9,329 nt of DNA from an uncultured Opitutia bacterium. Its GTDB lineage: Bacteria; Verrucomicrobiota; Verrucomicrobiia; Opitutales; Opitutaceae. The DNA is taken from positions 1-9,329 of the forward strand of contig CAJAFD010000531.1 of assembly GCA_903938935.1 (NCBI GenBank), read 5' to 3'. The notes beneath the pieces are model-generated. The model was not told where the DNA came from. It was given only the letters and a program-made list of their open reading frames with translations, and made no database searches. The position numbers were made by a program, and so were the translations under genes. Shown in pieces: positions 1 through 5,567 of this stretch. Each line of letters opens with the position of its first letter. Position 1 is the first letter of the stretch.

Positions 1-10
1 CGCTTTAAAC

Positions 11-37
11 CGCCAGCCCCTAGAGCTGGCGTTTTTT
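11..37 (+). terminator. Rho-independent terminator of an upstream gene outside the window
   Basis: A perfect 7-bp GC-rich stem (CGCCAGC at 11-17, GCTGGCG at 25-31) encloses a 7-nt loop and is followed directly by six T residues (32-37). This is the classic intrinsic terminator layout on the + strand. No gene lies to its left within the window, so it most likely ends a rightward gene just outside. It also insulates the membrane-TPR gene that starts at 116. Confidence 0.85.
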
Positions 38-115
38 GTGTACGCGCGGCGTGCCCGCGAGACGTCTCGGCGTTGACCTCATGCCGCTTCATCCCTGCGC
101 TTCTCATTACCTCGC

Positions 116-2470
116 ATGCGTCCGCCGATCTCCCCAGCGCCGATTCGCCCGATCGTCCCGGATCGTTCCCTGCTTTGGGGTTTCGCCCTCGTGGCGGCGG
201 TGATTTTGGCGTACCTCGGCGTGTTGCCCGGTGAATTCCTCTGGGACGACGATCTCCACGTCACCGCTAATCCCACTATCGTAGGCCCGCTCGGTCTCCG
301 GGAAATCTGGACCACGGCCGCCGCGAATTACTTTCCCCTCGTCCTGACAAATTTCTGGGTGCAACACGCGCTCTGGGGGGTGGAACCGCTCGGGTATCAT
401 CTGGTCACGCTCGCCTGCCACGCGCTGTCCGCCGTGCTACTCTGGCGCGTGCTTCGCCAACTCAATGTGCGCGGTGCCTGGCTCGGGGCCGCGCTCTGGG
501 CGTTGCATCCTGTCCAAGTCGAATCTGTCGCCTGGATCTGCGAACTCAAAAACACCCAGTCAGCCATCTTCTTCCTGCTCGCGATTCGTTTTTACCTGCG
601 ATGGTTAAAAACAAACAGGGCTTCGGCGCCGTCCTCCTCGGCACGTAAAACCGCAAAGGGAGGGGCGGCGGCGCGGCTCGCTCAGACTTACGGCTACGCC
701 TATGCGCTCGCGCTGCTGTGTGCGTTACTCGCGATCTTGAGCAAACCCTCGACGGTGACCTTGCCCGTCGTGCTAGCTTTGAGCCTGTGGTGGATGCAGC
801 GCCGGCTCAGCTGGCGCGATCTGTTGCCGCTGGGGCCATTCTTTGCGTTGTCGCTCTGCGCCGCTGCTTGGACGATCTGGGAGCAGCGCTTCCACTCGGG
901 CGCAGAAGGTGCTGCTTGGGCGCAGACGTGGCCCGAACGTTGCGCCATCGCCGGCCACGTCGTGTGGTTTTACCTCGGTAAACTCGCTTGGCCCGCTGAC
1001 CTGATTTTTATTTACCCGCGCTGGCAGATCGACGGCGCCGATCTACGCGTGTACGGCCCGCTCGCGGCGATGCTCGTTGTGCTCGGTTTGCTTTGGTGGC
1101 GACGTGACAGCGCGCTTCGACCGGTTTTTACCGCGGCGATTTTTTTTGGCGCGTTGCTTTTTCCCGTGCTCGGATTTTTTAACATCTATTTTTTCCGCTA
1201 TTCCTTTGTTGGAGACCATTTTCAATACCTCGCCAGCATGGGCCCGCTCGCGCTCGCCGGCGCCGGCCTCACCGTCGCGCTCGAGCGCTTGCCCGCTGCG
1301 TGGGCTCGCCTCCGCGTAATCGCCCCCGCCGCGTTGCTGGCGGTTTTGGGCGTACTCACATGGCGCGAGAGCCTGGAATACCTCAGCCATGAATCCCTCT
1401 GGCGCGCCACGCTCGCGCGCAATCCTGCCGCCGCGATGGCTTGGTTTAATCTCGGCGACACCCTCGCCAAAAAAGGTCGCCACGACGAAGCCATCGCCAG
1501 CTTCCGCCGCGCCCTCGAGCTACGCCCCAATGACGCCCCTGGCTACAACGACCTCGCCTGCGAACTCGTCTTGATCGGTCAACCGCTCGAGGCGATACCG
1601 CTCTTTGAACGCGCCCTCGTCCTGCGCCCTGGCTACGCCGAAGTACACAACAACCTCGGCAACGCTTTCCGCAGCCTCGGCCGCATCGCCGAAGCCACCG
1701 CGCAGTACGAAAAAGCCCTCGCCGCGAAGCCCGACTATCCCGAAGCGCACAACAACCTCGCCTGCGAACTCAGCGCACAGGGCCGCCTCGCCGAAGCGCT
1801 CACGCACTTTGAGACCGCGATTCGCCTACAACCCGATCACGCCGCCGCCCACGGCAACCGCGCCAATGTCCTCCGTGATTTCGGTCGCTTGCCCGAGGCC
1901 TTTGCCAGCTACGAACGCGCGCTCCAGCTCAACCCCAAATCCGCCGAAACGCTCGCCAACTACGCGCTCGCCCTCGCCGCGGCCGGTCGTACGAGCGAAG
2001 CCCTCGCGCATTTCGCCGCCGCCGCGCAACTCAAACCCGACTCACCCAAAATTCGCCGCGATTGGGGCATGACTCTCGTCCGCGTGGGTCGCCGAGCCGA
2101 GGCCATCGCGCAGTTTGAAGCACTCGTCCAACTCGATCCGCGCGCCCCGGCCGCGTATGCGACTTTGGGTAACGCCTTCGCGCAAGCTGAGCGCTGGTTA
2201 GACGCCGCCCGCACGTTTCGCGCGGGCCTGGCGGCCGCGCCCGCCGACGCGGACTTGCATTGTAACCTCGCCGTCGCCCTCGCCAGCACGGGTCAGTTAA
2301 CCGAAGCCGTGGTGGAATTTCGCCAGGCGCTCCGGCTCCGCCCCGCCTTCATCGAGGCCCATGAAAACCTCGCGCAAATCCTTCGCCAACTCGGTCGCTC
2401 GCTCGAAGCGATTGATCACTTCGACGAGGCCGAGCGCCTCAAACTCCACGCCGCGCGGCCACGTCCATAA
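116..2470 (+). CDS. Polytopic membrane protein with C-terminal TPR array, TMTC/GT-C glycosyltransferase-like
   Basis: This 784-residue protein has two parts. Residues about 19-416 are hydrophobic, with roughly ten membrane segments. They carry hallmarks of the GT-C/TMTC (DUF1736-like) group: an acidic WDDD motif at 43-46 in the first extracytoplasmic loop, HPVQVESVAW at 131-140 followed by ELKNT, and GDHFQYLAS at 366-374. GT-C enzymes use lipid-linked sugars and often need an acidic motif in the first loop, so a role in transferring sugar to protein or envelope polymer is plausible but inferred. Residues 440-779 are exactly ten 34-residue TPRs with no gap, a protein-binding superhelix. A charged Ser/Ala/Lys-rich loop (about 164-190) separates membrane segments. 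The start is the first ATG after an in-frame TGA at 74; no Shine-Dalgarno is visible. The gene appears monocistronic. The TPR call is certain, membrane location very likely, catalysis unproven. Confidence 0.85.
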   Translation: MRPPISPAPIRPIVPDRSLLWGFALVAAVILAYLGVLPGEFLWDDDLHVTANPTIVGPLGLREIWTTAAANYFPLVLTNFWVQHALWGVEPLGYHLVTLACHALSAVLLWRVLRQLNVRGAWLGAALWALHPVQVESVAWICELKNTQSAIFFLLAIRFYLRWLKTNRASAPSSSARKTAKGGAAARLAQTYGYAYALALLCALLAILSKPSTVTLPVVLALSLWWMQRRLSWRDLLPLGPFFALSLCAAAWTIWEQRFHSGAEGAAWAQTWPERCAIAGHVVWFYLGKLAWPADLIFIYPRWQIDGADLRVYGPLAAMLVVLGLLWWRRDSALRPVFTAAIFFGALLFPVLGFFNIYFFRYSFVGDHFQYLASMGPLALAGAGLTVALERLPAAWARLRVIAPAALLAVLGVLTWRESLEYLSHESLWRATLARNPAAAMAWFNLGDTLAKKGRHDEAIASFRRALELRPNDAPGYNDLACELVLIGQPLEAIPLFERALVLRPGYAEVHNNLGNAFRSLGRIAEATAQYEKALAAKPDYPEAHNNLACELSAQGRLAEALTHFETAIRLQPDHAAAHGNRANVLRDFGRLPEAFASYERALQLNPKSAETLANYALALAAAGRTSEALAHFAAAAQLKPDSPKIRRDWGMTLVRVGRRAEAIAQFEALVQLDPRAPAAYATLGNAFAQAERWLDAARTFRAGLAAAPADADLHCNLAVALASTGQLTEAVVEFRQALRLRPAFIEAHENLAQILRQLGRSLEAIDHFDEAERLKLHAARPRP
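1433..2452 (+). repeat. Ten contiguous TPR-encoding units of 102 bp
   Basis: Ten in-register 34-codon units encode TPRs with the usual pattern (small residue at 8, G at 15, A at 20, A at 27, P at 32), for example units ending LELRPND, LVLRPGY, IRLQPDH, LQLNPKS, VQLDPRA and LRLRPAF. The units are diverged at the DNA level. However, ACCTCGCCTGCGAACTC recurs exactly at 1551-1567 and 1755-1771, two unit lengths (204 bp) apart. This suggests the array grew partly by duplication of unit pairs. The last unit (746-779) is degenerate at its end (ERLKLHA, no Pro-32). Confidence 0.9.
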
Positions 2471-2871
2471 GGGGTCGAAACCATGGGTTCGCCCGGCCGT
2501 ACGGCTGCCGTAGTCCGTATCCGTCGCTTCACCCGTGTCCATGCCTCGCGTCGTGCTTTTCTCGATTCACTCATAATTCGCTCCGTCGCCTGCGTCGAAT
2601 GGTGAGCGGATTCTGACAGGGCTGGCTGTCTCATTCGGGCTTACGGCGGTTTTCGCCCAAGGCGCAGCTCTCTGCTCCCTAATCTCGGCATCTCGAGGTT
2701 GCAGTGTCTGGGTTTAGATTCGGACTCATTTACGATCTCGACCGGCACGATGCGTGACTTGGACTTCGTCTCGGCAAAGGAGAATGGAGCTGCGAATTGA
2801 AGTTGCAGACTAGCTCGATTCCGCGCGTATCTTTCAGCGTCCCTCTGCTTCTTAAACCTTCTCTTCCTCTT
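2471..2871. other. 401-bp gap without a convincing gene; holds the leader of the b562-like gene
   Basis: I see no gene with recognisable content on either strand. Near the left end is a 10-bp palindrome GCCGTACGGC (2496-2505) within a run of CCGTA repeats (2498, 2508, 2515). No good intrinsic terminator follows the TPR gene. At the right end a weak promoter can be proposed for the next gene, with TTGCAG at 2803-2808 and TATCTT at 2828-2833. The 19-bp spacing is long, so this is tentative. The last 35 nt before the ATG at 2872 are C/T-rich and lack a Shine-Dalgarno sequence. Confidence 0.4.
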
Positions 2872-3333
2872 ATGAAAAACCGTCTCCTCATTGCCAGCAC
2901 TTGCATCGCGCTCGCCTTCGCGCCCCTCGCGCAAGCCCAGGCCGCTAAAGCCGCCCCCAAAGGCGAAGAAAAACACACCGAGCTTGGTGAAAAAATGGAA
3001 AAGCTCAACGGCGCCTACCGTAGGTTGAAGCGCCAGATCGCGGATCCCGCGAAGAACACGGAGTCGCTCGCTTTGGTCGCCACGATCAAGACCGCCGCTG
3101 AAGGTTCGCTCGCTTTCAAGCCCGAGATTACGACCGAAAAACCCGCCGCCGATCAGGCCAAATTTGTCGAGGCGTACAAGACCGAGCTGAAGAAGATGAT
3201 CGAGCTCGTCGGTAAACTCGAAGTCGCGCTCAAGGCTGGTAAGAACGATGAAGCCGCCAAGTTGATCGCTGACTTGGACGCCCAGCAAAAATCGTCGCAC
3301 AAAGAATTCAAGAAACAGAAACCAAAGGCTTAA
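2872..3333 (+). CDS. Exported cytochrome b562-family four-helix protein
   Basis: This 153-residue protein has a Sec signal peptide (MKNRLL, hydrophobic core to about residue 20, AQA cleavage region 20-24) and a mature Lys/Glu/Ala-rich helical domain. Compared from memory with E. coli cytochrome b562, the first helix matches at L38, M42-E43, L45 and N46, where E. coli has L3, M7-E8, L10 and N11. The last helix has H143 where E. coli has H102. M42 and H143 would therefore be the axial heme ligands. There is no CXXCH, so heme would be non-covalent as in b562. Predicted helices lie at about 34-56, 63-79, 93-121 and 124-148. The role would be periplasmic electron transfer or heme binding; the physiological partner is unknown. 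The ATG at 2872 is preferred over an in-frame TTG at 2797 because it begins the signal peptide. The gene stands alone before a strong terminator. Heme binding is inferred, family membership fairly sure. Confidence 0.8.
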   Translation: MKNRLLIASTCIALAFAPLAQAQAAKAAPKGEEKHTELGEKMEKLNGAYRRLKRQIADPAKNTESLALVATIKTAAEGSLAFKPEITTEKPAADQAKFVEAYKTELKKMIELVGKLEVALKAGKNDEAAKLIADLDAQQKSSHKEFKKQKPKA

Positions 3334-3366
3334 TTCGCCGCTGCTTTCTGGTTTTATTTTTAAACC

Positions 3367-3398
3367 AAAACACCGCCCGAAATGGGCGGTGTTTTTTT
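3367..3398. terminator. Bidirectional intrinsic terminator between convergent genes
   Basis: A perfect 12-bp stem (AAAACACCGCCC at 3367-3378 with GGGCGGTGTTTT at 3384-3395) closes a 5-nt loop, GAAAT. On the + strand the stem runs into seven T residues (3392-3398), ending the b562-like gene 34 bp after its stop. On the - strand the four A residues become a T tract, so the same hairpin can end the DUF1080 transcript, whose stop lies at 3443-3445. A smaller AT-rich hairpin (GGTTT 3350-3354 with AAACC 3362-3366) abuts it. Confidence 0.9.
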
Positions 3399-3442
3399 GT
3401 GGCTCGATTAAACCCATTTCGCGGTGAGCGCGCCGCGTGGGG

Positions 3443-4138
3443 TTACTTCAGTTCGCGGATTTTGATGTTACGGTACCAGCAATCATCTTGGTGGTAGGTG
3501 AGCATGATATGGCCCGCGATTTTTTCGCCGAAGCCGACTTGTTTGGTGAACTTGCTTTTCGCGAGACCGGCTTTGACGGCGGCGCTGCCGAGGTCGTAGC
3601 TAAGAACGTTTTTGCCGTTGAGCCAGTGTTCGACGTGGTTGCCTTTGACGACGATGCGGGAGGCGTTCCATTCGCCGATGGGTTTCATGGGTTTATCGGC
3701 GGCGGGCGGTAGGACGTCGTAAAACGCGGCCGTCTGACGGTGCGAGCCGATCTTGCCATCGGGGTGGCCGCTGTCGTCGAGCATCTGGTATTCATGACCT
3801 GGCGCGGCGGGGCGGGCTTCGGTGACGAAATATTTGACGCCGTTGTTGCCGGCGAGCGGGAGTTTCCATTCCCAGGCGAACTCGAAGTCGTTGAATTTTT
3901 TCTCGGTGATTAGCTCGGTGCCTTTGACTTTGGCGATGGCGTGGAGTGTGCCGTCTTTGACTTCCCAGCCGCCGGCGGGTTTACCGGCGTAGGTGCGCCA
4001 GCCGTTCATGGTTTGGCCGTCGAAGAGGAGCGTCCAACCGGCGGATTTTTCGGCGGCGGTGAGTTGATTTTCGGCGGCGGAGAGTGAGGTTAAGCCGCCG
4101 AGGGTCACGAGCAGGGCAGGGAGGAAATGACGGAGCAT
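3443..4138 (-). CDS. Secreted DUF1080 protein (3-keto-disaccharide hydrolase-like, concanavalin-like fold)
   Basis: This 231-residue protein has a signal peptide (MLRHFLPALL, cleavage near LSA-A, residues 18-22) and one DUF1080 (PF06439-type) domain. Diagnostic stretches are GWTLLFDGQTMNGWRTY (34-50), GNNGVKYFV (98-106), PGHEYQMLDD (113-122), GEWNASRIVVKGNHVEHWLNG-type strands (155-175) and the terminal WYRNIKIREL (221-230). Several characterised family members cleave 3-keto-glycosides; others are uncharacterised, so the exact substrate is open. The common 'QDHG' element near the C-terminus reads YHQDD here (215-219). An in-frame ATG at 4270 would add 44 residues ahead of the signal peptide and is unlikely to be the true start. 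The gene lies 132 bp downstream of the LacI-type regulator on the same strand, so they may be co-transcribed, and it ends at the shared terminator. No Shine-Dalgarno is seen; the leader is C/T-rich. Confidence 0.88.
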   Translation of the reverse strand: MLRHFLPALLVTLGGLTSLSAAENQLTAAEKSAGWTLLFDGQTMNGWRTYAGKPAGGWEVKDGTLHAIAKVKGTELITEKKFNDFEFAWEWKLPLAGNNGVKYFVTEARPAAPGHEYQMLDDSGHPDGKIGSHRQTAAFYDVLPPAADKPMKPIGEWNASRIVVKGNHVEHWLNGKNVLSYDLGSAAVKAGLAKSKFTKQVGFGEKIAGHIMLTYHQDDCWYRNIKIRELK

Positions 4139-4270
4139 GGGTAAGGAGTTGGGTTGAAGGGCTGGGGAACGGGTAAAGACGAACGCGGCGGACCGTGGAT
4201 GTGGAGAAAATTCTGGCGCTTGGGCGTGTGAATGGCGGATCGCGCGTGCGGCTGAAGCGGCGGGGCTCAT

Positions 4271-5359
4271 TTATTTGTTGGACAGGAGGGCTTGGCGTTT
4301 TCGACCGGCGCCGGGTGCACTTAGGCCCGCGCACCAGACTCCGCGCACGAGTTGGAGACGCGGGCCGCGCGGCGAACCGGTTTCCCAGCGCTGTAGTTTC
4401 TCCACGAGCAGGTCGATCGCTTCGGCTCCGATTCGAAATTCGTCTTGGCGGATACCGGCGACGTGGCCGTCATCATGGACGGATAGCGAAATGAGCCCTG
4501 TGCTGCTCGGAGCACAGCTCATTTTATTTTGATCGCGCAGGGCAAAAATCACGGCATCGACGCGGTGGCGGGCGATCCACGCGTTTAGCCCCAGCGGGAT
4601 CTCCTCGCGCGTTTTGGGCATGAATACGGGGATGCGTAGGCGAGAGGATTCTTGTTGTTGAGCAACCAAGTAGCCGGAAAGCCAACGGTGCTCGAGCCGC
4701 TGGCTGACATCTGCGGCTAGGGTAAACCCGATGCGGCGATAACCGAGGGCTTGGGCTTGTCTATAGGCCAGTTGAGCCGCGTAAAAATGATCATCGGCGA
4801 CGCGATCGATTTCCGGCACTTGCACACTGGTGCCCAAGCCCACGACGGAAAAACCGGTTGCATCAAAAGGGAGCGTGTTTTTCTGGCCGGTGAGTGGTGC
4901 CACCAGAATCCCGTGTATGCCGCGAGCTTGAAGCAGATCGATCAGTCTTTCCGGGCGCATTTGAGGGTCGGTGGCGGAAAATTCCTCAAGGCTAAAGCCG
5001 CGTTCGACGGCTCGGGTGGCGGCGGCGGCGTAGAAATTACGATGGGTGGTCGCATCGCGCCAGCGGTCCGTGGGTGCATCTGCGGTCAGAAATCCCAACG
5101 AAGCTCGTACCACAGAAGCGGGCGCGACCGCGCGACGGCTACGCATGAGAGCGGTGACGAGTGGATTCGGTCGGTAGCCCAGTTCTTGTGCGACCGCGCG
5201 GATGCGGTCACGGGTGGAGGCGGGTATGCTGGGGTGCTGTTGGAGAGCGAGTGATACCGCTGAGCGCGATAAGCCCGCGTAGTCTGCCACCTGCTGCATC
5301 GAAACAGGCCCATTGAGAGCCTTCGCCTGTTTGGTTCCACGTTTGCTTTTGACCGGCAT
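4271..5359 (-). CDS. LacI-family transcriptional regulator
   Basis: This 362-residue cytoplasmic DNA-binding protein controls transcription in response to a small ligand, usually a sugar. Residues 19-72 form the LacI helix-turn-helix (VADYAGLSRSAVSLAL, then ELGYRPNPLVTALM). Against LacI, recognition positions 17, 18 and 22 are R32, S33 and L37. The hinge Leu56 is kept as L71, but Ala53 is V68 and the usual N-x-x-A-R-x-L form is absent. Residues about 85-345 are a periplasmic-binding-protein-like effector and dimerisation domain (SLGFLTAD 87-94, GIHGILVAP 147-155, ALGYRRIGFT 204-213, DAVIFAL 268-274, VHDDGHVAGIRQDEFRIG 294-311). A basic 16-residue N-terminal tail precedes the HTH. It is divergent to the TonB receptor gene, with DUF1080 downstream, and probably regulates both sides and itself. 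Repressor or activator status and ligand are unknown. Confidence 0.93.
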   Translation of the reverse strand: MPVKSKRGTKQAKALNGPVSMQQVADYAGLSRSAVSLALQQHPSIPASTRDRIRAVAQELGYRPNPLVTALMRSRRAVAPASVVRASLGFLTADAPTDRWRDATTHRNFYAAAATRAVERGFSLEEFSATDPQMRPERLIDLLQARGIHGILVAPLTGQKNTLPFDATGFSVVGLGTSVQVPEIDRVADDHFYAAQLAYRQAQALGYRRIGFTLAADVSQRLEHRWLSGYLVAQQQESSRLRIPVFMPKTREEIPLGLNAWIARHRVDAVIFALRDQNKMSCAPSSTGLISLSVHDDGHVAGIRQDEFRIGAEAIDLLVEKLQRWETGSPRGPRLQLVRGVWCAGLSAPGAGRKRQALLSNK

Positions 5360-5422
5360 GGTTTGAGTTTTAGAAGCGAAATTTAGGTCCCTGTAATAGC
5401 AATTTATTTTGGGGTAAGGTTA

Positions 5423-5458
5423 ATGATATGAGCAAAATACACTAAATCGTTATCATAT
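5423..5458. repeat. Interleaved inverted repeat, candidate LacI-type operator area
   Basis: ATGATA (5423-5428) pairs with TATCAT (5451-5456), and ATATGA (5426-5431) pairs with TCATAT (5453-5458), so both arms carry overlapping inverted hexamers about 28 bp apart. Between and overlapping the right arm, 5442-5455 (CTAAATCGTTATCA) matches 7 of the 10 fixed positions of the generic LacI-family operator TGNAANCGNTTNCA, with the central CG at 5448-5449. Its position against the TATAAT box would allow steric blocking of RNA polymerase. The family consensus may not apply to this regulator, so the site is a candidate only. Confidence 0.3.
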
Positions 5459-5461
5459 AAT
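5456..5461 (+). promoter_or_regulatory. Candidate -10 element (TATAAT) for the TonB receptor-sulfatase operon
   Basis: A perfect sigma-70 type TATAAT lies about 107 bp upstream of the receptor ATG, implying transcription from near 5468 and a roughly 100-nt leader. The -35 position (about 5433-5438) reads CAAAAT, a poor match, and there is no TG extension. The promoter would therefore be weak or activator-dependent. In an AT-rich stretch a chance TATAAT is possible. Confidence 0.35.
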
Positions 5462-5567
5462 AATTAATGGCAAAAATAATGATGGATTACTCAACGATGC
5501 CAGTAATGCAGACTTTGCGCCAATAAGGGGCCGGGTTTTTGATGTATTATTCCCTAACATACCCCAA

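Larger units (their letters stand above)
5360..5567. promoter_or_regulatory. AT-rich divergent control region between LacI-type regulator and TonB receptor
   Basis: These 208 bp separate two divergent starts. The stretch from about 5388 to 5510 is strikingly AT-rich against the GC-rich genes around it. It holds a consensus TATAAT on the + strand (5456-5461) and an overlapping pair of inverted hexamers (see the separate entries). TAATG recurs at 5421, 5465, 5477 and 5504. A second + strand -10-like TATTAT lies at 5545-5550 but would leave only about 11 nt of leader. No convincing -35 was found for either. On the - strand TATCAT (complement of 5423-5428) could serve the regulator gene. There is no Shine-Dalgarno on either side. 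Confidence 0.6.

Noticed and set aside
1043..1483. Antisense 146-residue frame over the membrane part of the TPR protein
   Set aside because: The Arg, Lys, Glu and Gly-rich composition is the complement of a hydrophobic sense frame, and no domain is visible.
1433..2452. 102-bp periodic array considered as a DNA tandem repeat or CRISPR-like array
   Set aside because: The period equals 34 codons and the conserved positions are TPR residues. The DNA units are too diverged for an array and there are no spacers.
2483..2605. 40-codon + strand frame (MGSPGRTAAV...) starting 12 bp after the TPR gene stop
   Set aside because: It is short and Arg-rich, has no ribosome-binding site, and resembles no family I know. 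Its CCGTA reiterations suggest compositional chance.
2797..2871. Upstream TTG start adding 25 residues to the b562-like protein
   Set aside because: It would bury the signal peptide behind a non-signal extension. The ATG at 2872 gives a standard N-terminus (MKNRLL...).
2641..3417. 258-residue open frame on the - strand opposite the b562-like gene
   Set aside because: It lies antisense to a well-supported gene and runs through the bidirectional terminator. Its composition (Phe, Leu, Gly and Arg-rich) is that of a shadow frame in GC-rich DNA.
4139..4270. Upstream ATG at 4270 adding 44 residues to the DUF1080 protein
   Set aside because: The extension is a low-complexity Ala, Arg, Pro and His-rich stretch ahead of a good signal peptide, which would abolish export. 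The region is better read as intergenic leader.
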